Below are positions 8,681 to 17,687 of a stretch of DNA of 39,430 nucleotides, piece after piece (position 1 is the stretch's first letter; each line of letters starts with the position of its first letter). This DNA is from Porticoccaceae bacterium (GTDB lineage Bacteria; Pseudomonadota; Gammaproteobacteria; Pseudomonadales; Porticoccaceae): assembly GCA_028822945.1 (NCBI GenBank), contig JAPKCN010000002.1, positions 1 to 39,430 of the forward strand, given 5' to 3'. Below the pieces are notes generated by a model. It did no database searches. It was not told the origin of the DNA and saw only the letters and a list, made by a program, of their open reading frames with translations. The position numbers were made by a program, and so were the translations under genes.

Positions 8681-10102
8681 ATGCATATAGCGTATCCAAC
8701 TATAGCGACACTAGTAGTTTTTATATCCTCAGTCGCAGGCTCTGAATCGCTGACATCGACTGTTAGTGATCAGGCAAAAGCACTCATTGCCAGCAGTTAC
8801 GATTACAATGTGGGCTATGAGATTATCGAGAGTTTGACCACCGAGGTCGGCCCTCGGCAAGCCGGTAGTGAGGCCGAAGAGCGCGCTCGCCGCTGGGGTA
8901 TCGGGAAGCTCGAACAACTCGGCTTTAGTAATGTCCGTATAGAACCCTTTGACGTGGAGTTTTGGCAGCGTAGATCCGAGCGGGCCGAAATTATCGCGCC
9001 GTTTCCACAGGCGCTTGCCATTACATCTCTCGGCGGCAGCGTAGGCACGCCCGCTGACGGCGTACATGGTGAGGTGGCTCGATTTAGCACATTACAAGCA
9101 TTGCAAGATGCGCCCGCAGAGGGTCTAAAAGGTAAAATTGTGTTTGTCGACGAGCTTATGACCCGAACACAGGATGGCTCCGGTTATGGCGTCGCAGTCG
9201 CCAAGCGCTCGGGCGCTGCCAACGAAGCGGGCAAGCGTGGCGCAGTGGCTGCGCTAATCCGCTCGGTGGGCACCGATCATCACCGCTTTCCACATACTGG
9301 GCAGATGATCTATAACACAGATGGCGCCAAGGTGCCCATTGCCGCTCTTGCGGCACCGGATGCCGATCAATTGCAACGCGCACTATCGCGCGGAACCGTC
9401 GAGGTAAAATTGGAATTAGACGTGCAATCTATGGGCCAACGTACATCCGGTAATGTACTCGGAGAAATCCCCGGTAGCGGTGACGAGATCATATTGATTG
9501 GCGCTCATCTCGATAGCTGGGATCTTGGCACCGGCGCCATTGATGACGGCGCTGGCATCGGCATCACAGTCGCCGCTGCGAAACTCATTTTAGATATGAA
9601 AAAAATACCCAAACGCACCATTAGAGTGGTTATGTTTGGCTCCGAAGAAGTTGGCTTGATAGGCGCACAAGCCTATGCAAAACGCCATCTAGATGAGCTA
9701 GATCTGCATATTATTGGTACCGAATCAGATTTTGGTGCGGGTAAAATTTGGCGTCTAGATAGCCGTGTCGCGCAGAGTCAACGCCATAAAATAAGCGCTA
9801 TTCACAAAATTTTGCAACCACTCGGCATTTCACTCGGGGACAATCAAGCCTCTGGCGGTCCAGATATGGGACCAATGCGGAAACTTGGCATGCCAGTCGT
9901 CTCCCTAAAACAAAATGGCTGGGATTACTTTGACTTTCATCACACTGCGGACGACACGCTAGACAAAATTAACCGAGCGGATATTACTCAAAATGTCGCC
10001 GCATACGCAGCATTTATATGGATGGTCGCCAATATGCCTGGCGATTTTCGAGTGACAAAGTCGCAGTCCGATAACGCCACTACCCCAAGCCAAAAAGACT
10101 AG
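8681..10102 (+). CDS. M28 family zinc aminopeptidase/carboxypeptidase Q-like, exported
   Basis: 473 residues; GAGAGG lies just before the ATG. A signal peptide occupies about residues 1-21, so it acts in the periplasm or outside. A PA-type insert (about residues 110-240) precedes the M28 catalytic domain. The two-zinc site is visible: H276 (GAHLDSWDLG), D288 (GAIDDGAG), E322/E323 (FGSEEVG), D350 (TESDFGAG) and H420 or H421 (DFHHTADDT). The arrangement matches plasma glutamate carboxypeptidase/CPQ-type dipeptidases. It would hydrolyse small peptides as part of nutrient scavenging. It is monocistronic on the plus strand and converges on the acylase gene. The family is certain; the peptide preference is not. 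Confidence 0.93.
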   Translation: MHIAYPTIATLVVFISSVAGSESLTSTVSDQAKALIASSYDYNVGYEIIESLTTEVGPRQAGSEAEERARRWGIGKLEQLGFSNVRIEPFDVEFWQRRSERAEIIAPFPQALAITSLGGSVGTPADGVHGEVARFSTLQALQDAPAEGLKGKIVFVDELMTRTQDGSGYGVAVAKRSGAANEAGKRGAVAALIRSVGTDHHRFPHTGQMIYNTDGAKVPIAALAAPDADQLQRALSRGTVEVKLELDVQSMGQRTSGNVLGEIPGSGDEIILIGAHLDSWDLGTGAIDDGAGIGITVAAAKLILDMKKIPKRTIRVVMFGSEEVGLIGAQAYAKRHLDELDLHIIGTESDFGAGKIWRLDSRVAQSQRHKISAIHKILQPLGISLGDNQASGGPDMGPMRKLGMPVVSLKQNGWDYFDFHHTADDTLDKINRADITQNVAAYAAFIWMVANMPGDFRVTKSQSDNATTPSQKD

Positions 10103-10535
10103 TAGCCGACAATACCAGAACCGCTAACGGCTATTTTCGGTATGAGAGTATTCACCTGAGTACCTCGGCTAATTTAGGCTAGGCCATTAAATAACCTCAA
10201 CTACATAATTTAAGGTGCGCGTCTCTCGAGCGCCTCGATCGAGTGCAGCGACGATCTTTGGAGTGTCTGTAAAAAGGGATTAAATCGCAATTCAAGGAGG
10301 GTGATTACTGGTTGGCATATATCAATTAACAAACTACTTGGGAGATACAACTAATCGGCTATCAAATCGATTTTGACTTTAGCCAAAGGAATATGATCTC
10401 GTTTCAGTGGAACGCAGAAAAATGCGAGCTTTCCTTAGATAGTTCTTTGGCGCATAGCGTTACCTATGACACTCTGCAGTAGAGGCGCATTGACGTCGCG
10501 CATGCCAGTCACAGCAACATCGCGAGCACTATTAT
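10103..10535. other. Convergent intergenic region
   Basis: About 430 bases between the ends of the M28 peptidase and the minus-strand acylase. There is no supportable ORF. A weak hairpin lies just after the peptidase stop; nothing else is recognised. Confidence 0.45.
10112..10143 (+). terminator. Weak candidate terminator after the M28 peptidase
   Basis: CCG (10121-10123) and CGG (10128-10130) around a CTAA loop, nested in ATACC (10112-10116) and GGTAT (10139-10143). The stem is interrupted and the T-rich part lies inside it, so it is tentative. Confidence 0.3.
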
Positions 10536-12698
10536 CTACTCCCCGGGCCGGTAGCGCCGCTCAATTTTTCCGACGCGAGCGGCAGCATCAAACAACGGAT
10601 CGCGCAACACCTCGTCGCCATAGCGTTGCATCTGATCGGCGTAATGCGGCGATGCCGAGTCCAGAGTAGCAGCACCAAACTGGTGAATGCCGCGAACTTT
10701 TTGCTGGCCATCGGTATCCCACGCAAGCAAATAGTAAAGACCATCGCCGGCGACATTGGTGAGAAACCCGTCGTCCTCCATACCCAGCCCGTAGATTGCA
10801 CGCAGCGTATCTGGTGCGCCGCCAACTGCGATGTTGAGATCACCGCGTATGTGGCGATTAATGTCACCCCACAGCGGATCGATGCGCCCAGTTTTGGCAA
10901 TTAGCAAATCACTGCAACGTTTTAATTCGTCAATAATGTCCGGTGCCGGTCGACCATTTTGCTCAGTCAGCCACTCGGCGCCGATAATGCATACACCGAG
11001 CGCTGCACCCCGATTGTCGATATTGGTGTTGTGATCCCACTCGGCAATCAGTTGTTGGGCATCGCGATAGCGTTGTGGACCCGCGGCTAGATCAAGATCG
11101 ATGGCGCGGTTGAGAAACTTTACAGCGCGCGAATTCACACTGTAATACTTGTCGTGTTTAATCTGAAAAAACTCTTGCTCAGAAATTGTTCCAAGCTCGG
11201 CAAACAACTCTAAACCGCGCACCGCACGGTTGGTCATGCGCGTTGGGAAACCGTCTTCCTGTCGATAGTCCGCCGCGATTGGGTTATCGCCGTCGGCGGT
11301 TACCTTGAATGGGCTTTGATTGGCACTATGCAGATAACCAGAGCGCGGATTAATCACTTGTGGTAGGTCGTCAAAAGCCATAGTCTGATCCCAGATTAGC
11401 GCGCTATCGTCGCCGGGCAAGTAGTTCGTCCAGTTGTAGCCTGCAAGCCTATTGGGCGTCAACGAATTATGAACAAACATGGTATTGCCATCGCGGTCGG
11501 CGTAGACAAAGTTAAAACTGGCAAACGCCTGCATGCGCAAAGCGTCGCGCCATTCAGGCAGATTTTGCGCCTTGCTCATAGCCAACCATTGTTCCACCTG
11601 ACGCATTTCGCCCATGCCCGCATAGCGGACCGCATAGGTCCCATGGTCGGTGCGCAATACTGGTCCGTGCACCGATCGCAAACCCTCCTCGGTAACGGTC
11701 CAAGGGAAAATGCCCGCCAACTTAATATTGATGGTGATAACCCGCGACTCTAGCGTCCGCCATTCGCCATCGAGGCGATAGCGCATCGGATCATCGGGAT
11801 CGATATTCAACACATAAATATCGACCAAATCGGGTTTATTGACCGTCGCTCCCCAACCTATATTTTCGGTAAAACCGACGCCCAGTGTAGCTCCGCCGGG
11901 AAATACGCCGCCCATAATATTCAGCCCTTCACCACTTTGCAGGTGCGCTTCATACCAAGCCACTGGCCCCGTGGCCGGTTGATGCGAGTTGATGGCTAAC
12001 CGCGTGGCGCCATCGGTACTATTATGGGGTGATACCGCCATAGCGTTAGAACCAACTGGCAAACCGGCGATAGTAACACCGCTGCTGGGAGCGGTGCCTA
12101 GCGGCGTATTGTCAGGGTCTTCGACGTCGGCTATCGAAGCATCGGGTCCCCGGCTGATAGGGTATTTGCGCTGATCGTCAAACAATTCCAGCAAAGCCCC
12201 CTCAAAACCATAAAAAAGTAGGTGCCTAAGCATATATCCGGCGACGATATCGCGGCCATCGATGGGGAAAAGTGCTGGGTTAGTGTCCTCTGGATGCAGC
12301 GCAGCATAGTAATTAAGGCCGTCGGCAAAAGCCTCAACATAAGCGCGGGTCGCGGCAGTTAACTGGCTCTCATAACCCGCATCTAAGTCATCCCAAATGC
12401 CCAGCCACTTGACCAAAAAATCGACCGTCGCCGCATCTCGGCCGTTAATTGTCGCATTGGTGCCCCGATGAAAGGCAATACTGTCGTGGATAATCGCCCA
12501 GTTGTCCTCACTCTGCGCATAAGCAAAGCCAAACGCAACATCGACATCGCGCTCGCCAATCACATGTGGCACCCCCAACTGATCGCGCTCGATCACCACA
12601 TTATATTGCTCGCCAAGCCCGAGGTACTCGGTCGGTAAAAAAGTTTGTGCACACCCGCCAAGCCACAAACTTGCTGTCATTAAATAGAGTACATGCAT
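10536..12698 (-). CDS. Penicillin acylase family (AHL acylase-like) N-terminal-nucleophile hydrolase, lipoprotein
   Basis: 720 residues. The start MHVLYLMTASLWLGGC is a lipoprotein signal with lipobox LGGC (C16), so membrane attachment in the envelope is likely. The precursor follows the Ntn-hydrolase plan: alpha chain with GVPHVIGERDVDVAFGFAYAQSEDNW, a spacer, then G216-S217-N218 (PVGSNAMAVSP). S217 would become the catalytic N-terminus of the beta chain after self-cleavage. Further family marks are RLAINSHQPATGPVAWYEAHL and GAVFPGG-like loops. Close relatives include aculeacin A and acyl-homoserine-lactone acylases, which hydrolyse the amide of long-chain N-acyl compounds; substrate choice cannot be read from sequence. 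The gene stands alone on the minus strand. Confidence 0.92.
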   Translation of the reverse strand: MHVLYLMTASLWLGGCAQTFLPTEYLGLGEQYNVVIERDQLGVPHVIGERDVDVAFGFAYAQSEDNWAIIHDSIAFHRGTNATINGRDAATVDFLVKWLGIWDDLDAGYESQLTAATRAYVEAFADGLNYYAALHPEDTNPALFPIDGRDIVAGYMLRHLLFYGFEGALLELFDDQRKYPISRGPDASIADVEDPDNTPLGTAPSSGVTIAGLPVGSNAMAVSPHNSTDGATRLAINSHQPATGPVAWYEAHLQSGEGLNIMGGVFPGGATLGVGFTENIGWGATVNKPDLVDIYVLNIDPDDPMRYRLDGEWRTLESRVITINIKLAGIFPWTVTEEGLRSVHGPVLRTDHGTYAVRYAGMGEMRQVEQWLAMSKAQNLPEWRDALRMQAFASFNFVYADRDGNTMFVHNSLTPNRLAGYNWTNYLPGDDSALIWDQTMAFDDLPQVINPRSGYLHSANQSPFKVTADGDNPIAADYRQEDGFPTRMTNRAVRGLELFAELGTISEQEFFQIKHDKYYSVNSRAVKFLNRAIDLDLAAGPQRYRDAQQLIAEWDHNTNIDNRGAALGVCIIGAEWLTEQNGRPAPDIIDELKRCSDLLIAKTGRIDPLWGDINRHIRGDLNIAVGGAPDTLRAIYGLGMEDDGFLTNVAGDGLYYLLAWDTDGQQKVRGIHQFGAATLDSASPHYADQMQRYGDEVLRDPLFDAAARVGKIERRYRPGE

Positions 12699-12874
12699 GG
12701 GTTTCGCCTGTTATTGTTATTTATCGCGGCACTCATCGCATTGTCCAATGCCACTGTGGCGATCTTAAAAATTGTCGGGGCGAGTAAATCGTGTCTAATA
12801 AAGGGCGTTCCCTGCCGATAATAAAAAAGCTATCGTCGACGATGAGCTTGCGAAGCCAACACCGAACTGGCTAT

Positions 12875-13333
12875 TTAAGGCGCAACCGGTAAAACTCGGA
12901 ACATACCGACTTCGACCCCGATTACCTCCACCCATGTATCCGTATCCAAATCTGTAGCGCTTTCGACCGACCAATTAATACCCGAATAACGATGGGTATA
13001 AGGTCTATCGGCTACTAAGGCATGCTCTAGCTTAAATTTGTAGCCAACCAGATCCGACGGCACTGATTGCAAACCCGCCGATCCACCTAATTTTTTTAAG
13101 GGCCTCCACGCAATCGCGGTAATTACTGCAGTAAGGATGGCTGTAAACCCAAGCGCGGTGCCTAGCGAATCCGGTAGCAACTGAAATTTAATCGACACAC
13201 CGACGATAATACTTGCTAAACCCACCGCCGCTAAAATCACTAACGAAAAACCGAAGGCCACGGCCTCTATCAACAACAACAAAATGCCAATCACGATCAT
13301 CATCGATGCTGTTTCTTGCAGCATCGAATTCAT
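12875..13333 (-). CDS. NfeD-like membrane protein (YbbK/NfeD partner of SPFH protein)
   Basis: 152 residues. Three hydrophobic segments occupy about residues 10-75 (MMIVIGILLLLIEAVAFGF and onwards), followed by a soluble OB-fold domain with the family core DLVGYKFKLEHAL, YSGINWSVES and TWVEVIGVEVGMFRVLP. Its ATG overlaps the stop of the upstream SPFH gene (ATGA), so the two are translationally coupled. NfeD and SPFH proteins form paired membrane complexes linked to membrane organisation and quality control. This is the short form without the serine-protease domain. Confidence 0.9.
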   Translation of the reverse strand: MNSMLQETASMMIVIGILLLLIEAVAFGFSLVILAAVGLASIIVGVSIKFQLLPDSLGTALGFTAILTAVITAIAWRPLKKLGGSAGLQSVPSDLVGYKFKLEHALVADRPYTHRYSGINWSVESATDLDTDTWVEVIGVEVGMFRVLPVAP

Positions 13334-14448
13334 CCAGAATCTCTGTCGTTAAGACTCTTAATAATCGAAGTCACCTGAGCCACTACTGAGGATGCGTCGG
13401 TTGCAGAATCTGGTAATAGGACTACCGATGACTCACGGGCAATAGCGTGCTTCGCCTCGATAGCCTTAGTGGCAAGATCGAGTTGAATAGCTTTTTGCCC
13501 CATCTCGGTATTTGCCGCCTCGCCAATTTTGCGTATCGCTTCGGCTTTCGCCTCGGCCACTGCAATGATTGCATTGGCCTCTCCTTCGGCTCGCAACATC
13601 TGTTCGTCGCGATCGGCCTCTGCTGCCAACACCACCGATTGTTGCTCCCCTTGAGCGCGATTGATCGCCGCCTGACGATCGCCCTCAGACTCTAGTATCT
13701 GGGCCCTCTTTACCCGTTCCGCCTTCATCTGCGCCTCCATCGCATCCATCACCGAACGCGGCGGCACGATATCTTTAATTTCATAGCGTAAAACCTGAAT
13801 ACCCCAAGGCGCCGATGCTTCATTAATCGCGCTAACGATATTGGTGTTCAACATGTCGCGCTCCTCGAACGTCCGGTCGAGTTCCATCTTTCCGAGTTCC
13901 GAGCGCATAGTGGTCTGCGCCAATTGGGTCACCGCAAACAGGTAGTCATCGACACCATAGGTCGCCTTAAACGGCTCCAGTACACGAAAATACAAAACCC
14001 CATCGACCGTCAGCGATATATTGTCGCGTGTGATGGCATTTTGACTAGGTACATCTACCGCTTGCTCTTTTAACGAGCGGACTGCAGCGACACGATCAAT
14101 AAACGGCAAAATAATATTTAAGCCCGCCTCTTTGGTCGATTGATAGCGTCCAAATCGTTCGACGACAAAGGTCATATTTTGCGGCACAAATTTAATGATC
14201 GATTTTAAAATAGCAATCGTTAAGACCAAAATAAAAAGTTGCATAAAGGGAATATTCGATAGGAAATCCATAGATAAAGTCTCACTTTGAGTAAAATATA
14301 GTACTGTAAACACAGAAAATAACACGCCGAGTAAAAGATATAAAGTCTGTTTTATAAAAGAATAATGCTGCATGCGATGCTTTAAATTTTTCAATACCTC
14401 GTCGATGTCAGGTGGCCCTTGGTCGCCGCCGTTATCAGAATCCACCAA
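13330..14448 (-). CDS. SPFH/stomatin family membrane protein (QmcA-like) with HflK-like N-terminus
   Basis: About 372 residues. The start is uncertain: GGAGG lies 9 bases before a TTG (14448) and 12 before a GTG (14445); a TTG at 14478 would place GGAGG inside the gene. The first residues, NGGDQGPPDIDEVLKNL, resemble the cytoplasmic start of HflK. Two hydrophobic segments follow (LYLLLGVLFSVFTVLYF and MQLFILVLTIAILKSII). Then comes a paraslipin/stomatin SPFH domain (VVERFGRYQSTKEAGLN, DIVPPRSVMDAMEAQMKAER) and a long Ala/Glu-rich coiled coil (EGEANAIIAVAEAKAEAIRK). The partner is the coupled NfeD gene. The main body is QmcA/YbbK-like, so HflKC function is not implied. It probably oligomerises in the inner membrane. 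Confidence 0.88.
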   Translation of the reverse strand: MVDSDNGGDQGPPDIDEVLKNLKHRMQHYSFIKQTLYLLLGVLFSVFTVLYFTQSETLSMDFLSNIPFMQLFILVLTIAILKSIIKFVPQNMTFVVERFGRYQSTKEAGLNIILPFIDRVAAVRSLKEQAVDVPSQNAITRDNISLTVDGVLYFRVLEPFKATYGVDDYLFAVTQLAQTTMRSELGKMELDRTFEERDMLNTNIVSAINEASAPWGIQVLRYEIKDIVPPRSVMDAMEAQMKAERVKRAQILESEGDRQAAINRAQGEQQSVVLAAEADRDEQMLRAEGEANAIIAVAEAKAEAIRKIGEAANTEMGQKAIQLDLATKAIEAKHAIARESSVVLLPDSATDASSVVAQVTSIIKSLNDRDSG

Positions 14449-14863
14449 ACCAGTTATCCTCCATAAATTTTGCGACAACCCGTCGATGACATAAACAATA
14501 CGCTAAGGTCTTACCCAGATTCAGTCGCCGCTAACCTATCTGAATATTCTATTAGAAAACACATCAAAGCCACAGACTAGAGCAGAACCAGCACGATTCT
14601 GCTCGTTGTATTATCTGTGGCTCAAACGGGATCATAACGCTTTATTAAAACTACAGTGCAGTCTATCGGATTAATCTGCGATACCTAAGTCGTACAATAT
14701 TGGCTGTATTAAGACCGAAATTGTGTCAGTTATTATCTATTGCTGTGACCGCATTCAATGACCACGGCTAGGTTCCAGTGTGCGTCAAAGTAAGATAATA
14801 CCACTGATGATAGGGTTCGCTCGGCGCAATTGTCACAGCTGTACTGTCAGACTAAATCACTAT
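14449..14863. other. Intergenic region between aceE and SPFH gene
   Basis: About 415 bases, downstream of aceE and upstream of the SPFH/NfeD pair (both minus). It contains the strong nested hairpin at 14568-14622 and presumably the SPFH promoter. No ORF is supportable. Confidence 0.5.
14568..14622 (-). terminator. Strong nested hairpin downstream of aceE, terminator-like
   Basis: The inner stem is GAGCAGAA (14580-14587) with TTCTGCTC (14597-14604), 8 perfect pairs around a 9-base loop. The outer stem is AGCCACAGA (14568-14576) with TCTGTGGCT (14614-14622), 9 perfect pairs. Read on the minus strand it is followed by TTTGATGTGTTTTC, only moderately T-rich, so it could be a terminator, a 3'-end stabiliser or a small structured RNA. 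The pairing itself is certain; the role is inferred. Confidence 0.55.
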
Positions 14864-17554
14864 TCATACCGTCCATGGATCCGGTGCGTCGGGCACAACA
14901 GCAAAGGTTTTAATCGCCGTTCGCTGCACCTCGATATCGATATACCCATCGCGCACCAGTGCCTCAATAGCCGCTAGTGCAATGCTCTTACGATCAACTT
15001 CAAAGAATGCGCGCAGCGCCTCTCGTCGATCGCTCCGACCAAAACCATCGGTGCCGAGCGCCACAAAACGACCCTCTAGATACGGCGCGATCATCTCTGG
15101 AAGTGCGCGCACATAATCGGTCACTGCGATGACTGGCAGACTACCTGACAACTGCTGTTGCACGTAGCTTACGGCGGGGCAGACATTGGCTATGAGTCGG
15201 TTGTGGCGCTCTACTGCACGCGCCTCGCGCGTTAGTTCCGAATAACTGGTAGCGCTGAAAATATCGCTGGCTATGGCAAACTCGGTGGCGAGAATCTCGG
15301 CTGCGGCAATTACTTCATTGAGCAGGGTCCCAGAACCAATCAAGCGCACGCGTATCTCGGAGTGCAGGTCGCCGCGCGCGCCAACCTTGTAGAGGCCATT
15401 GATAATCCCTAGCTCGATATCCTCGATATGATCTGGCAGGCTCGGCTGCGGATAATTTTCGTTCATCACTGTAATGTAATAAAAAACATCCTCGTCGCGC
15501 TCCATGATCTGGCGCATCCCATGATCTATGATCACGGCGAGTTCATAGGCATAAGCTGGGTCATAGGCGCGACAGTTAGGTACCGTCGCCGCCACCAACT
15601 GACTGCTGCCATCCTGGTGTTGCAGCCCCTCCCCCGATAGCGTCGTGCGGCCCGCTGTGGCACCGAGTAAAAAGCCCCGCGCACGCTGATCAGCGGCGGC
15701 CCAAATTAAATCGCCGACACGCTGAAAGCCGAACATCGAATAGTAAATATAAAACGGCAGCATCGGTTTACCATGGACTGAATAAGCGGTGGCCGCTGCG
15801 GTCCAAGACGATATCGCACCCGCCTCGTTGATACCCTCCTCGAGAAGTTGGCCGTTACGGGCCTCCTTATAGTACATCATCGAATTCGCGTCTTCAGGCT
15901 GGTAGAGTTGCCCCTGGGGCGAGTAAATACCGATCTGCCTAAATAACCCATCCATACCAAAGGTGCGTGCCTCGTCGGCAACAATCGGCACAACACTTGG
16001 GCCGATTTCAGAATCTTTTAATAGGCCGCTGAGCATGCGAACCACAGCCATAGTAGTCGACATAGACTTGCTATCCGCAGCCAGCGCAAACTTGGCATAG
16101 CTATCACGCGCCGGAATACGCAGTTTTTTAGCCGCCGCGAACTCTGTTGTCCGGCGCGGTACATAGCCGTCGAGTTGCTGCCGTCGCTCGTGTAAATATC
16201 GCATTTCAGGGCTATTCTCCGCCGGCTTATAAAAATTGAGCGCGGCCAGGTCGGCGTCGGTGAGAGGCAGTTCAAAACGATCGCGAAAGGTTTTCAAACC
16301 CTCGAGATCAAGATTTTTCGCCTGGTGGGAGGTCATACGACTCTCGCCCGCACCGCCCATACCAAAACCTTTTTTAGTTTTCGCCAAAATTACCGTCGGC
16401 TTGCCCTTTTTTGCTTTGGCGGCTGCATAGGCCGCGTAGAGCTTACGGAAATCATGGCCGCCACGCTTCAACGCATTGATCTCGGCATCGGTCATATGAC
16501 TCACTAAATCGCGCGTTACCGGGTCGGAATCGAAAAACTTGGCGCGATTGTAGTCGCCATCTTTGGAGCCCAGATCCTGATACTCGCCGTCGACCGTCTC
16601 GGCAAAACGGCGCAACAGCACCATGTCGGTGTCGCGCGCGAATAGCGAATCCCACTCGGAACCCCAGAGTACCTTGATGACATTCCAACCGGCACCGATA
16701 AACAAACTCTCCAGTTCCTGAATGATCTGGCCATTACCACGCACAGGGCCATCGAGGCGTTGTAAGTTACAGTTGATAATAAACGTTAGATTGTCGAGAC
16801 CCTCGCGCGCCGCGAGCGTCAGACCGCCGAGAGATTCGGGCTCGTCCATCTCGCCGTCGCCAAATACCCCCCAGACATGCCGGGTGCTGGTATCTGCAAG
16901 CCCGCGGCCCTGCAGATATCGCATAAAGCGCGCCTGATAGATTGCACTCATTGGGCCTATGCCCATTGAACCTGTGGGAAATTGCCAGAAATCAGGCATT
17001 AACCATGGGTGGGGGTACGAGCACAGTCCGTCGCCTCCCAGTTCCTGGCGGTAATTGCCAATCATGGTCTCACTAAGCCGGCCCTCAAGAAACGCCCGCG
17101 CATAAACGCCGGGCGCCGAGTGAGGCTGAAAATACACTAAATCACCACGGCCCTCTCCGCTGTCGGCGCGAAAAAAATGATTGAAACCAACTTCAAATAT
17201 CTCCGCTGCAGAGGCGTAGCTGGCAATATGCCCACCCAGCCCTCCATAGGCTTTGTTAGCACGCATCACCATCACCAAGGCATTCCAACGGATAATTGCT
17301 GTAAGTCTTTGCTCAAGCGCCAGATCGCCAGGAAAAGCGCCCTGCTGGTCAACGCTGATGGAGTTTCGATAGGCCGAATAAGGTTGTTCAAGCGAAGAGA
17401 TACCGCGATTGTGCGCGGCCCGATCGAGGCTGCGCAAAATATGCTGGGCGCGCTCAACGCCCCGATTGGTGACCACTGCGGAGAGTGACTCAAGCCATTC
17501 GCGGGTTTCGGCGGGGTCGTCATCAATATTCTTTGAAGTATGGGTGGGGGACAT
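14864..17554 (-). CDS. aceE: Pyruvate dehydrogenase E1 component, homodimeric type
   Basis: 896 residues from the ATG at 17554, chosen because GAAGG lies 8 bases upstream and translation then begins MSPTHTSKNIDDDPAETREW, typical of AceE. Upstream in-frame starts give an unlikely hydrophobic leader. The thiamine-diphosphate motif is visible from G232 (GDGEMDEPES) to the NCNLQRLDGPVRG block. Other family segments are HSAPGVYARAFLEGRLSE, GEGLQHQDGSS and FGRSDRREALRAFFEVD. E. coli AceE has 887 residues. The enzyme decarboxylates pyruvate and acetylates E2 lipoyl groups in the cytosol. No aceF or lpd adjoins it; E2 and E3 must lie elsewhere. An Lrp/AsnC regulator is divergently encoded 133 bases away. 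Confidence 0.96.
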   Translation of the reverse strand: MSPTHTSKNIDDDPAETREWLESLSAVVTNRGVERAQHILRSLDRAAHNRGISSLEQPYSAYRNSISVDQQGAFPGDLALEQRLTAIIRWNALVMVMRANKAYGGLGGHIASYASAAEIFEVGFNHFFRADSGEGRGDLVYFQPHSAPGVYARAFLEGRLSETMIGNYRQELGGDGLCSYPHPWLMPDFWQFPTGSMGIGPMSAIYQARFMRYLQGRGLADTSTRHVWGVFGDGEMDEPESLGGLTLAAREGLDNLTFIINCNLQRLDGPVRGNGQIIQELESLFIGAGWNVIKVLWGSEWDSLFARDTDMVLLRRFAETVDGEYQDLGSKDGDYNRAKFFDSDPVTRDLVSHMTDAEINALKRGGHDFRKLYAAYAAAKAKKGKPTVILAKTKKGFGMGGAGESRMTSHQAKNLDLEGLKTFRDRFELPLTDADLAALNFYKPAENSPEMRYLHERRQQLDGYVPRRTTEFAAAKKLRIPARDSYAKFALAADSKSMSTTMAVVRMLSGLLKDSEIGPSVVPIVADEARTFGMDGLFRQIGIYSPQGQLYQPEDANSMMYYKEARNGQLLEEGINEAGAISSWTAAATAYSVHGKPMLPFYIYYSMFGFQRVGDLIWAAADQRARGFLLGATAGRTTLSGEGLQHQDGSSQLVAATVPNCRAYDPAYAYELAVIIDHGMRQIMERDEDVFYYITVMNENYPQPSLPDHIEDIELGIINGLYKVGARGDLHSEIRVRLIGSGTLLNEVIAAAEILATEFAIASDIFSATSYSELTREARAVERHNRLIANVCPAVSYVQQQLSGSLPVIAVTDYVRALPEMIAPYLEGRFVALGTDGFGRSDRREALRAFFEVDRKSIALAAIEALVRDGYIDIEVQRTAIKTFAVVPDAPDPWTV

Positions 17555-17687
17555 AACAACTACCTTCAGTAAGACCATAGCGATCATTATAGTAATCGTC
17601 ATAGCTCGGCAGGTGTTGCTATTTTAGAGGTTGTAATTCATATTTATCGGTATAAAATTAACATAAAACTAACAAAAAAAGCAGATT

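Noticed and set aside
10532..10900. 122-codon minus-strand ORF inside the acylase gene
   Set aside because: Shifted frame of the penicillin-acylase gene; the main frame has all family motifs.
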